From Clostridia bacterium (GTDB lineage Bacteria > Bacillota_A > Clostridia > Oscillospirales > CAG-272), in the NCBI GenBank assembly GCA_017542695.1, contig JAFXWT010000350.1, positions 1 through 25,031 on the forward strand: DNA of 25,031 nt, read 5' to 3'. Under the pieces are notes generated by a model. That model saw nothing but the letters and a program-made list of their open reading frames with translations. It ran no database searches and was not told where the DNA came from. The position numbers and the translations under genes were made by a program. Positions within the stretch are counted from its first letter, which is position 1, and every line of letters begins with the position of its first letter. Positions 1 to 7,201 of the stretch are shown one piece after another.

Positions 1-567
1 CTGCGGATTCATGCCGGCGGCCGGCTCGTCGAGAAGAAGTATCTTCGGATCTGTCGCAAGAGCGCGCGCGATCTCGAGCTTGCGCTGTTTGCCGTACGGC
101 AGGTTGCAAGCGAGGAAATTGCGCTCGTTTTCGAGATCGAATATGCGAAGAAGCTCTTTCGCCTTTTCGCGCATCGTCTTTTCGACTTTGAAGTGCCTCG
201 GCAGGCGCAGAATGCTCTCGATCACCGAACACTTGAACTCGGGACGGTTGTGAAGTCCGACCATTACGTTGCGTACAACTGTCATGTTGTTGAAAAGGCG
301 TATGTTCTGGAACGTGCGCGCGACGCCGTAATGGTTTATCTTCTCTTGAGAATACCCCCTGAGTTCCTTTCCGTCGATGAAAAACGTTCCCGTCGTGGGC
401 TTGTAAACGCCTGTTATCAGGTTGAATATCGTCGTCTTTCCGGCGCCGTTCGGGCCGATCAGACCGTATATCTGCCCTTTTTTTATCTTGATGTTTACGT
501 TTTGGACGGCGTTGAGTCCTCCGAAAGAGATGCCGAGATCCCTTGTTTCCAAAATATAATCAGCCAT
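1..567 (-). CDS. livG: Branched-chain amino acid ABC transporter ATP-binding protein LivG (partial, 3' end outside window)
   Basis: This is the cytoplasmic ATPase of a Liv-type importer; it hydrolyses ATP to drive uptake through LivH/LivM. Translation of the minus strand from ATG 567 gives 189 residues before the window edge. Walker A is GPNGAGKT at about residues 38-45. The Q-loop region is ARTFQNIRLF, the signature is LPYGKQRKLEIARAL (LivG proteins usually have LSYG here), and Walker B plus the following residues is LLLDEPAAGMNPQ at the very end. The start overlaps the livM stop by one base (TAATG), so it is translationally coupled. The C-terminal part, and any livF, lie beyond position 1. 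Family assignment is secure; the substrate could be another amino acid or a urea/amide-type ligand. Confidence 0.95.
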   Translation of the reverse strand, partial: MADYILETRDLGISFGGLNAVQNVNIKIKKGQIYGLIGPNGAGKTTIFNLITGVYKPTTGTFFIDGKELRGYSQEKINHYGVARTFQNIRLFNNMTVVRNVMVGLHNRPEFKCSVIESILRLPRHFKVEKTMREKAKELLRIFDLENERNFLACNLPYGKQRKLEIARALATDPKILLLDEPAAGMNPQ

Positions 568-1700
568 TACTCTTTGCCTCCCTCATCCGTTTGACCGTGA
601 TCGGTTGTCGTAATGTCCACGGACAATATTTCGTCCATCGTGATCTTCGTCGGAACGACGTCCCATTTCGCCGCGTCATCCGTAACTACGGATGGATCGG
701 TCTTACGCTTGAAGATATTCTTGAAGAATGACGCTAAATTGTACTTGTCGCGGAAGCCCTTGAGTTTCGGCGCGTTATTGTATATTACTATAAAGACGAG
801 GATCAGCGCGTAGAAGAGGTTTTGGAGCACGGCAAGATCGCCCGTGAGGATAGTCGCAAGCTTTGTGTTGAGGAACGTTATGAGCGCCGCGGCGATGATC
901 GAGCCGTTGATATTTCCCATTCCGCCGAGCACGACCATGACGAGTATCTCAATCGAGTAGTTGTACCCGAATTTCGCGCTTTGCACCGTGTAATTGCTGA
1001 AGCTGTATAGCACGCCAGCAACGCCCGCAAACATTGCGGAGATCGTGAAGGCGAGCAGCTTATATTTTGTTACGTTGATACCTGTCGCGCGAGCGGCGAT
1101 CTCATTATCTCTTATGGACGTTATGGCGCGGCCGTGCTTTGAACGTATGAGGTTCTGGAGCACCGCGAGAGTTGCGAGAACGAGCACAAATGCGATGATG
1201 AACAGATATTTCTTGTCAAATCTCGGAGTGCTGAGCCCTATCGCTCCGCCGAAGCTTTCGGCTGATGTGTTCTGGAAGATGGATTTTACTATCTCGCCGA
1301 ACGCGAGCGTCACTATGGCGAGATAGTCGCCGCGGAGTCTGAGCGCGGGGATTCCGATTATAACGCCGCACAGAGCCGCGACGCCCGCGCCCACCGCGAG
1401 CGAGATGATAAACGTGACGATTCCGTTTCCGAGCGACGCTTCAAGCAGCGACGCTATCTTGCCGCTCATATAAGCGCCGACGCACATAAATCCCGCGTGA
1501 CCGAGCGAAAGCTCCCCGAGGAAGCCGACGACGAGCGAAAGAGACACGGCAAGGATTATGCTTATCGTCATCTTTTCGAGAAGGAAAAGGGTCGAGTTGT
1601 CGATATGTCCGCCCGAAAGACTGACGGCCGAGAAGATCACCGCGATTATCCCTATGATGAAATAATTGATATAGTGCTTTATCTTGAATTTTCCGATCAT
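567..1700 (-). CDS. livM: Branched-chain amino acid ABC transporter permease LivM
   Basis: This is one of the two membrane permeases of the Liv importer, 377 residues long. It has multiple hydrophobic segments from about residue 10 to 320 and the family motifs GELSLGHAGFMCVGAY, PALRLRGDYLAIVTLAFGEI and GRAITSIRDNEIAARATGIN, plus VLGGMGNINGSIIAA near the C-terminal helices. The last ~50 residues form a hydrophilic acidic/Thr-rich tail longer than in many LivM proteins and probably cytoplasmic (inference). Its ATG overlaps the livH stop as ATGA, and its TAA overlaps the livG ATG by one base, so H-M-G form one coupled operon. Function is assigned from the family; substrate specificity cannot be read from the permease. 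Confidence 0.95.
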   Translation of the reverse strand: MIGKFKIKHYINYFIIGIIAVIFSAVSLSGGHIDNSTLFLLEKMTISIILAVSLSLVVGFLGELSLGHAGFMCVGAYMSGKIASLLEASLGNGIVTFIISLAVGAGVAALCGVIIGIPALRLRGDYLAIVTLAFGEIVKSIFQNTSAESFGGAIGLSTPRFDKKYLFIIAFVLVLATLAVLQNLIRSKHGRAITSIRDNEIAARATGINVTKYKLLAFTISAMFAGVAGVLYSFSNYTVQSAKFGYNYSIEILVMVVLGGMGNINGSIIAAALITFLNTKLATILTGDLAVLQNLFYALILVFIVIYNNAPKLKGFRDKYNLASFFKNIFKRKTDPSVVTDDAAKWDVVPTKITMDEILSVDITTTDHGQTDEGGKE

Positions 1701-2569
1701 ACCTTTTCCCTCCTCTTTTTGCCAAGGAATCCGTTAGGTCTGACCAAAAGGATCACGATGAGTATTGCGAATTCGATCGCGTCAGTGTACGGGGCGATCG
1801 CCGTGATCTTGTATGAGATGCTCTCGACAAGACCGAGGAAAATGCCGCCGAGCATGGCGCCCGGGATCGAGCCGATACCGCCTATGACGGCCGCGGTGAA
1901 CGCCTTGATACCCGGCATCGCGCCGAGCGTGCTTGAGATCGACGGGGATTTGAGCAGGTAGAAAAATCCCGCGAGAGCCGCGAGAGACGAACCTATCGCA
2001 AACGTGAGCGAAATTATCCCGTTGACGTTGACGCCCATGAGCTGCGCCGCGCCCTTATCTTCTGATACCGCGATCATTGCGCGTCCGAGTTTCGTATATT
2101 TGATAAAGAGGGTAAGGACGACCATGACGACGACAGAGATCGCAAGCGTTATGAGCGACGACACCTGAACGGTGACGTTGAAGAGCTTGGCCGTGCCGAA
2201 ATCGTATATCATTACCATTTTATTTGCCGAACCGAAAATGATCTGCGCAAGACTCTGAAGCAGATAGCTTACGCCGATAGCGGTGATGAGAACCGCGAGC
2301 GGAGACGCTCCGCGAAGGGGTTTGTACGCCGCTTTTTCAACGGTGATACCGAGCAGCACGCACCCGATAACAGCCGCGAGGACGGCAACGAGCGGATTGC
2401 CCATTGCCATGCAAACGTATATGACGTACCCGCCCACCATTATGATGTCTCCGTGGGCAAAATTGAGCATCTTTGCGATGCCGTACACCATCGTGTAGCC
2501 GAGTGCTATCATGGCGTAGGTGCCGCCGAGACTCAACCCGTTTATGAGTGTTGGTAAAATAAGTTCCAT
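1697..2569 (-). CDS. livH: Branched-chain amino acid ABC transporter permease LivH
   Basis: This is the second permease of the Liv importer, 290 residues and almost entirely hydrophobic. The N-terminal LivH hallmark is clear: NGLSLGGTYAMIALG followed by GYTMVYGIAKMLNFAHGD. The cytoplasmic coupling region reads GRAMIAVSEDKGAAQLMGVN and the late motif is VIGGIGSIPGAMLGG. Length matches the family (about 290). An AGGAA ribosome binding site lies about 8 nt before the ATG. It follows livK after 135 nt holding a strong hairpin, and its stop overlaps the livM start (ATGA). It would pair with LivM as the heterodimeric channel fed by LivK. Confidence 0.96.
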   Translation of the reverse strand: MELILPTLINGLSLGGTYAMIALGYTMVYGIAKMLNFAHGDIIMVGGYVIYVCMAMGNPLVAVLAAVIGCVLLGITVEKAAYKPLRGASPLAVLITAIGVSYLLQSLAQIIFGSANKMVMIYDFGTAKLFNVTVQVSSLITLAISVVVMVVLTLFIKYTKLGRAMIAVSEDKGAAQLMGVNVNGIISLTFAIGSSLAALAGFFYLLKSPSISSTLGAMPGIKAFTAAVIGGIGSIPGAMLGGIFLGLVESISYKITAIAPYTDAIEFAILIVILLVRPNGFLGKKRREKV

Positions 2570-2645
2570 ATTTATTTCCTAACGTTAAAACCGGATAAAA
2601 ACCGCGCTTTTCGGAATGTTTTCAAAAAAGCTGCAAAATATGTAT

Positions 2646-2679
2646 AACTGCATATACCGCGTTTGCGGTATATGCAGTT
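2646..2679 (-). terminator. Perfect 15-bp intergenic hairpin between livK and livH
   Basis: Positions 2646-2660 and 2665-2679 are perfect inverse complements around a 4-nt loop, 26 nt after the livK stop. On the minus strand the hairpin is followed by a mixed A/T stretch, with a T6 run only about 20 nt later, so it is not a textbook terminator. It could be a partial terminator or a 3'-end stabiliser that keeps binding-protein mRNA in excess over permease mRNA, a common arrangement in importer operons (inference). Confidence 0.6.
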
Positions 2680-2704
2680 ATTACGCCTGTTTTCATTTTG
2701 GCGT

Positions 2705-3862
2705 TTATTTGGATTCCTTTATTGTGTACTGGATCGCGCCCTTATTGACGTATCCCGTTTTCTCCCACTTTATGTTGGATCCGGTCACGGCGTTTTCAAG
2801 CGTATATCCGCCGTTGAACTGTTCTTTTAAGATCTCGCAGAGATCGGATGCGCTGATCGTTACAGGAATAGACTTACCCGATTCGATAGCGGCTTTCATT
2901 GCGCCGTAGAGAGCGTATATGCAGTCGTACGCGGATGCGCCGAATTGGTTGAGCGTATCAGCACCGTACTTTTCCGTGTATTTGTCGATGAACGTCTTTG
3001 CAAGTCCGTCAGTCGCCTTGGAATTGAAGTGCGAGAGCATTGTTACTTTCTGCGGGATTGCGTTGATGTCGAATCCCTCGACGCTGTCGATACCGTCAAA
3101 TCCGTCGCAGCCGTAGTAAACGGCCTTGGGGTCAAGAACGTCTTTCGCCTGATACATGAAAGTGGACGCCGCGTCGTAGTATATGGGCATAAAGATGAAT
3201 TTGCTGCTCTTGAGCGTGTCGATCTGCGTTGAGAAATCGGTCTTGTTCGCGTCTGTGAAGTTTGTTTCAACAACGGACACGGAAGGATCAAGATTCTCCT
3301 TGAACTGAGTGAAAATGCCCGAGCTGTACGAGTCGTCGGATTTGTAGAATACGCCTATCGTCTGTCCTTTGAAGTTAGCGTTTACAAATTCCGCCGCGAC
3401 TTTACCCTGGTTGCCATCCGCAAAGCACATCTGATATCCGTTCGGGAATTCGGGGATAGCGTCGCCGGACGCGGAAGGAGTGAGGAAGAATACGTTGTCA
3501 TCCCTTGAAAGATTCTTGAATTCAAGTCCGGGGCCTGTCGTCACCGTGCCGAGCGAAAGCTGCATGCCCGCTTCGAGAAGCGACGAATAGTTCGTGGCTA
3601 TCTTGGTAGGATCGTGCATATCGTCAAGGGCGATAAGCTTGAACTTAATGCCGTTGAGACCGCCCGCCGCGTTGATCTTGTCAACAGCCATCTGAGCGTC
3701 GTTCTTGACTGCCGTGCCGTATATGGCCGCGCCGCCTGTAAGAGGGCCGGAAAGGCCGATGACGTATTCCGTGTTGTTCTCTGCATAGTTCTTGCTGCCG
3801 CATGACGCAAGCATCGCAAGGCAAAACATAAGCACGAGAGCGATAGATAATACCTTTTTCAT
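2705..3862 (-). CDS. livK: Branched-chain amino acid ABC transporter substrate-binding lipoprotein LivK
   Basis: This 385-residue extracytoplasmic binding protein captures the ligand for LivHMG. The N-terminus is a lipoprotein signal, with a hydrophobic core at residues 5-18 and lipobox LASC (lipidated Cys21). The mature part has the type 1 periplasmic-binding fold of the Leu/Ile/Val family: EYVIGLSGPLTGGAAIYG at the first strand, an AVDKINAAGGLNG segment, then FLTPSASGD and NQGKVAAEFV. GASAYDCIYALYGAMKAA lies near the C-terminus. Length is typical. GGAGG lies about 8 nt before the ATG, and a sigma-A promoter lies further upstream, so livK is the first gene of the operon. Exact ligand unknown. 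Confidence 0.95.
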   Translation of the reverse strand: MKKVLSIALVLMFCLAMLASCGSKNYAENNTEYVIGLSGPLTGGAAIYGTAVKNDAQMAVDKINAAGGLNGIKFKLIALDDMHDPTKIATNYSSLLEAGMQLSLGTVTTGPGLEFKNLSRDDNVFFLTPSASGDAIPEFPNGYQMCFADGNQGKVAAEFVNANFKGQTIGVFYKSDDSYSSGIFTQFKENLDPSVSVVETNFTDANKTDFSTQIDTLKSSKFIFMPIYYDAASTFMYQAKDVLDPKAVYYGCDGFDGIDSVEGFDINAIPQKVTMLSHFNSKATDGLAKTFIDKYTEKYGADTLNQFGASAYDCIYALYGAMKAAIESGKSIPVTISASDLCEILKEQFNGGYTLENAVTGSNIKWEKTGYVNKGAIQYTIKESK

Positions 3863-3928
3863 GTTGTTTTCCTCCGTTATAAAAAATGTATAAATGAATA
3901 TCGCGTTTTTTAATAAAAGATAAAATAG

Positions 3929-3957
3929 AGTTTACACCTTTTTTTATAAAATGTCAA
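3929..3957 (-). promoter_or_regulatory. Sigma-A promoter of the liv operon
   Basis: On the minus strand there is TTGACA (3952-3957), a 17-nt spacer and TAAACT (3929-3934), about 67 nt before the livK start. The region is very A/T-rich. The -35 is a perfect match; the -10 matches 4 of 6. No operator was recognised. Confidence 0.7.
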
Positions 3958-4021
3958 TATTATTCATAAAAAATGTTTATTTTTTCATAAATTTTTTCAC
4001 CGAGCGATTTTTTTACAGACA

Positions 4022-4057
4022 AAAAACAATGGCGCGCCGAGGCGCGCCATTGTTTTT
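4022..4057 (-). terminator. Rho-independent terminator after apbE
   Basis: A 17-bp inverted repeat (4022-4038 with 4041-4057) has the G/C-rich core GGCGCGCC and A/T flanks. It lies directly after the apbE stop and gives a T6 run on the minus strand. The mirror-image A-run could give weak plus-strand activity, but no plus-strand gene ends here. It separates apbE from the liv promoter. Confidence 0.9.
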
Positions 4058-4062
4058 CGATA

Positions 4063-5118
4063 TTATTGATTCACGGTATACTCATTCCAACCGCTCGAAG
4101 CTTTTCGCGTGCCATCAGGCAGCACCCAATGCGCCTCAACGCCGGACAGAGACTCCACAAGCGCGAGCCCCTCGTCAAGAGGAATACAGAACAGCGCGGT
4201 CGAGAGCGCGTCGCCCAGCGCCGAATTTTTCGTCAGAACGGATACGGAAGCAAAATATTCGGCGGGCATGAGCGTTTCGGGGTCGATTATGTGATGATAA
4301 CGCTTTCCGTCAACGATATAAAAGCGCTGATATGAACCGCTCGTCACGATTGATTCGCCCGCGACGCTGAGATACGCGATGTACCCGTCGCCCAAAGGAT
4401 CCTCGATGCCGACAGTCCACCCTGCCCCGTCCGGTTTTTTGCCGATCGTTCGCACATTACCGCCGACGTTGAGTACATATCCGGATATCCCGCGCGCTTC
4501 AAGATCTCGCGCGATCATTTCAACGGCGTACCCTTTGGCTATCGCACCGACGTCGAGCGTCGTTTTCGGGTCTGTCAGCGTCACCGTCATGCTTTCTTCG
4601 TCAATGACGAGCGAGTCGATGTTCGTGTGCTCGGCGGCGGCGCGAAGCCGCGCGATCGGCGGGAGCTCCGCCGTTTCGGGCTCATCGATCCCCTCCGTCC
4701 GATACTCATGCCAGACAGAAAGAACGCTCCCCATTGCAATATTCATTTGCCCGCCCGTTAATGCGTACATCTCCTTTGCGTAAAGGAGCATGTCGATGAT
4801 GCGTTTATCGACCTTGACGGTGCGGTGTGTGCCGCCGGACAGCTCGTTTATCGTGCGGAGATTTTCAATTCCTTCGTACCTATAATAAATATTGAAAAGG
4901 CGATGGTACTCGCCGAGCTCGTCGAGTATGTCGCCGACGATCTCGTCAAACGCGGCGCGGCTCTCGGCATATCCCGTGACGGTCGTCACCGTGTCGAAAT
5001 AATCAAACGAATACTCGGTGAATTTTTCGGAAGTCTGACCGCCTGCATGACACGCGGAAAGCACGACCGCGAGCAAAAGAACGACGAGCGACAATACGAT
5101 TTTCAGTTTATTCTTCAT
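4063..5118 (-). CDS. apbE: ApbE family FAD:protein FMN transferase, lipoprotein
   Basis: ApbE (Ftp) cleaves FAD and attaches FMN by a phosphoester bond to Thr/Ser in target proteins such as RnfG, RnfD and other extracytoplasmic FMN-binding domains. This copy has 351 residues, with a lipoprotein signal ending in lipobox LSAC (Cys23), so it acts outside the membrane. Family features are visible: a YFDTVTTVTGY start of the fold, GGQMNIAMGSVLSVWHEY at ~122-139, DVGAIAKGYAV at 189-199, LNVGGNVRTIG at ~216-226, the YHHIIDP active-site strand at ~274-280, and ALGDALSTALF at 300-310, the Asp/Thr metal-binding segment. It follows the FMN-like lipoprotein gene, with a hairpin between, and sits near the rnf operon, whose subunits are its expected substrates. 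Confidence 0.94.
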   Translation of the reverse strand: MKNKLKIVLSLVVLLLAVVLSACHAGGQTSEKFTEYSFDYFDTVTTVTGYAESRAAFDEIVGDILDELGEYHRLFNIYYRYEGIENLRTINELSGGTHRTVKVDKRIIDMLLYAKEMYALTGGQMNIAMGSVLSVWHEYRTEGIDEPETAELPPIARLRAAAEHTNIDSLVIDEESMTVTLTDPKTTLDVGAIAKGYAVEMIARDLEARGISGYVLNVGGNVRTIGKKPDGAGWTVGIEDPLGDGYIAYLSVAGESIVTSGSYQRFYIVDGKRYHHIIDPETLMPAEYFASVSVLTKNSALGDALSTALFCIPLDEGLALVESLSGVEAHWVLPDGTRKASSGWNEYTVNQ

Positions 5119-5135
5119 AAATTACCTTTATTGCA

Positions 5136-5162
5136 AAAATGGGAGGCAGCGCCTCCCATTTT
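5136..5162 (-). terminator. Hairpin terminator between the FMN-like lipoprotein gene and apbE
   Basis: A 12-bp stem (5136-5147 with 5151-5162) has core GGGAGGC and a 3-nt loop. On the minus strand it is followed by a T5 run. It lies 17 nt after the lipoprotein stop and 17 nt before the apbE ATG. No separate apbE promoter was found in the gap, so partial readthrough seems needed to express apbE (inference). Confidence 0.8.
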
Positions 5163-5179
5163 GTTTTGATCATTCAGGA

Positions 5180-6148
5180 TCAGCCGATCTTTGCGGCAGC
5201 AGCCGTAAAGCCCGTGACCGTGATCGTGCAGCCCGCTGTCTGAACAGCTTCTACACCCTTGCCGCCTTCTGCGGCGAGTTTAACGATCTCAGCGGCCGTC
5301 TTGCCGATGCACTGAGTCTCAAATGCGTCTGCCTGTGCGTCCCACTCGAGCTTGCCTGTCTTGCTCATGCCGTAGTCGTTGCCCTTCTGGCGCTTTGTGA
5401 GAACTTCCGTTGCGGGAAGCGTGGACTTACCTGTAGCGTCAAATGTGAACTTGATCTGCGTGCAGTCTGTGTCGCAAGCTATGACCTTGCCGTCCTTGTC
5501 AACAGCTGCAGCGAAGATCGTTGTGTCGATCTCGATCGTTCCGTCTTTTTCAGCCGTAGCGTCCTGCTGTTTTTCCTGATCCGTAGCCAAACCGAGTTTG
5601 AGCGTGGATGCGGATGTCGCGTTAGAATCAGCGAGGTTTGCAAACGCCTTCTCGATAGCATTTACGAAATCAGTGATAGTGATCGTGCATCCTGCCGTAA
5701 GAACGGCCTCAACACCCTTGCCGCCTTCTGCAACGAGAGCTTTGATCTCAGAGAGAGTTTTGCCCTTAACAACGGATTCAAAAGCAGCTGCCTGCTCGAA
5801 CCACTCTTTTTTGCCGATTTTGCTCATGCCGTAGTCATTGCCCTTTTCGCCTTTTGTACGGAAATCCGTCGTAGCGAGAGCTTTGCCGTCAGCCGTGAAC
5901 GCGACTTTGATCTGAGCCGAGTCGATCTTGCAATCAACGACTTTGCCGTTTGCGTCAACTGTGATGACTGCAACAGTGGAGTCAACTTCGCCCGAGCCGT
6001 TCTTTTCTTCGGTAGCGTCGCTTGCCGATGCGGAAACCGCAACGCCTGCACCGAATTTAAGTGTTGTGGGTTTGCTCTCGCAGCCCGCGAACACAAGAAC
6101 CATAGCAACCGTAAGGATGCTGAGAACTATGCAAAGAAACTTTTTCAT
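5180..6148 (-). CDS. Lipoprotein with two tandem FMN-binding-like repeats
   Basis: This 322-residue lipoprotein has a hydrophobic signal and lipobox FAGC (Cys23). The mature part is a clear tandem duplication of 153-residue period: KGNDYGMSK occurs at 102-110 and 255-263, EGGKGVEAV at 141-149 and 294-302, and TAGCTIT at 151-157 and 304-310. Each unit also has a V-D-x-x-GKV strand and a KxxW-x-x-QA-x-AFE helix. By eye, TAGCTIT followed by an amphipathic helix aligns with the AGATKT and SGATYT flavinylation motifs of the RnfG in this window, with Ala replaced by Cys and the acceptor Thr kept. It has its own promoter and AAAGGAG ribosome binding site, and is followed by apbE. An extracellular electron carrier is plausible but unproven; it may equally be a non-flavinylated relative. 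Confidence 0.8.
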   Translation of the reverse strand: MKKFLCIVLSILTVAMVLVFAGCESKPTTLKFGAGVAVSASASDATEEKNGSGEVDSTVAVITVDANGKVVDCKIDSAQIKVAFTADGKALATTDFRTKGEKGNDYGMSKIGKKEWFEQAAAFESVVKGKTLSEIKALVAEGGKGVEAVLTAGCTITITDFVNAIEKAFANLADSNATSASTLKLGLATDQEKQQDATAEKDGTIEIDTTIFAAAVDKDGKVIACDTDCTQIKFTFDATGKSTLPATEVLTKRQKGNDYGMSKTGKLEWDAQADAFETQCIGKTAAEIVKLAAEGGKGVEAVQTAGCTITVTGFTAAAAKIG

Positions 6149-6191
6149 GGTAATCTCCTTTATAATTTTAATTGGTTATTCGCCATCGTTT

Positions 6192-6220
6192 ATTTTATCA
6201 TATAAAACATACTTTGTCAA
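6192..6220 (-). promoter_or_regulatory. Sigma-A promoter of the FMN-like lipoprotein gene
   Basis: TTGACA (6215-6220), a 17-nt spacer and TAAAAT (6192-6197) on the minus strand, about 44 nt before the start codon. The -35 box overlaps the last codons of the Gx-transporter gene. The lipoprotein can therefore be transcribed independently of the rnf operon. Confidence 0.78.
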
Positions 6221-6765
6221 TGCTTATTTGATTTAGTTTTGTCACTTTCGCGTTCGCTTTTGTCCGATTTTCCGAGCGGGATGCGTTTTACCGCAAAAAA
6301 GCCGCAAAGTCCGATGAATACGCCCGCGATCGTTCCCGCTATGGCGAGAACTATGAGATAATATCCGAGCTCCGCCGTGCCGAGCACGATCATCGCAAGC
6401 AGTATCTGTCCGACGTTGTGCAGCACGCCGCCGACGACGCTGACGCCGACGATCGAAAACGAGTCGATTTTTTTGAGCAGCGCCATCGCAATGAGACTGA
6501 GCGTCGCTCCGGCAATACTATACGCAAACGTCATGGGGTTGCCGAACAGGAGCGACACGGCGAGCATTCGCACAAGCGACACCGCCGCCGCTTCCCACAC
6601 GCCGATCTTATACAAAACGAAAATAATGACTATGTTCGGCAGTCCGAGCTTTATTCCGGGAACGGCGCTCATCAGCGGAGGGAGCAACGCTTCGACGTAG
6701 GCAAACGCCATGGCGATCGCGGTCGTGAGACCGAGAAGAGCCAGCTTTTTAGTGCTTTTACTCAT
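6217..6765 (-). CDS. Gx transporter family membrane protein
   Basis: This 182-residue membrane protein starts at the ATG at 6765 (MSKSTKKLALLG), chosen because AGGAGG lies 5-6 nt upstream. The longer open frame to 6891 has no such site and would overlap the previous gene. There are about five hydrophobic segments, with AYVEALLPPLMSAVPGIKLGLPN at the start of the fold (split here as AYVEALLPP and GIKLGLPN) and a basic/acidic C-terminal tail. The GIKLGLPNIVIIF stretch is typical of the Gx-transporter / heptaprenyl diphosphate synthase component I group. These proteins recur beside NusG-domain-II proteins, ApbE and Rnf genes in Bacillota (recollection). Role unknown; ECF-like small-molecule or cofactor transport is a guess. 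Confidence 0.82.
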   Translation of the reverse strand: MSKSTKKLALLGLTTAIAMAFAYVEALLPPLMSAVPGIKLGLPNIVIIFVLYKIGVWEAAAVSLVRMLAVSLLFGNPMTFAYSIAGATLSLIAMALLKKIDSFSIVGVSVVGGVLHNVGQILLAMIVLGTAELGYYLIVLAIAGTIAGVFIGLCGFFAVKRIPLGKSDKSERESDKTKSNKH

Positions 6766-6773
6766 GCGCCCTC

Positions 6774-7196
6774 CTATGCCGCGATATCCGGGGTAACGCC
6801 GCTTTGCGTCGTCTTGACCGTTATGACGACCTTGTGCGGCAGGCATACGATACTCTCGCCCTGCTTTGAAACGGGCTTGTGCGCGGCGCATATACCGTCG
6901 CGGCAGTTTGCGCTTTCAACGTATGCCTTTCCGTCTTTGATGACAAGGACGTTTACGTCCGCTCCGTCCTCTCCTGTCCGTATCTCGACGGTGCGATCGA
7001 CCGCGAGCGAATACGTGCCGTAAAGCTTTCCGTCGACCTCGACGACGACGGAGTCGCCGTCTCCGCGGAGCATCCGGAACATAAGCCCGGCAATGACAAG
7101 AACGATGATAAGCCCGCCGATAAGGATCAGATCGTTCCTTATCTTGCGCTTTTTGTCCGCTGAGGCGGGCTTTTCGGGATTTTTCATTTGATTCAT
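6774..7196 (-). CDS. NusG domain II-containing membrane-anchored protein
   Basis: The protein has 140 residues if it starts at ATG 7196 (MNQMKNPEK). The ATG at 7187 is an alternative; neither has a strong ribosome binding site, which suggests coupling to the rnfB stop 5 nt upstream. A basic N-terminus is followed by one membrane helix (about residues 23-42), then a small extracytoplasmic beta domain. The conserved core is ANCRDGICAAHKPVSKQGE followed by IVCLPHKVVI. The paired Cys residues around DGIC and VCLPH are typical of this family. The longer frame reaching 7391 is Arg-rich shadow sequence inside rnfB and was rejected. Proteins of this type commonly accompany rnf, apbE and Gx-transporter genes; the biochemical role is not established. 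Confidence 0.85.
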   Translation of the reverse strand: MNQMKNPEKPASADKKRKIRNDLILIGGLIIVLVIAGLMFRMLRGDGDSVVVEVDGKLYGTYSLAVDRTVEIRTGEDGADVNVLVIKDGKAYVESANCRDGICAAHKPVSKQGESIVCLPHKVVITVKTTQSGVTPDIAA

Positions 7197-7201
7197 AAAA
7201 C

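Noticed and set aside
4022..4057. Palindrome with GGCGCGCC considered as an operator
   Set aside because: Its place just after apbE and the T run fit a terminator better.
6217..6891. Extended start for the Gx-transporter gene at 6891
   Set aside because: The extra 42 residues overlap the NusG-II gene and lack a ribosome binding site, while ATG 6765 has AGGAGG.
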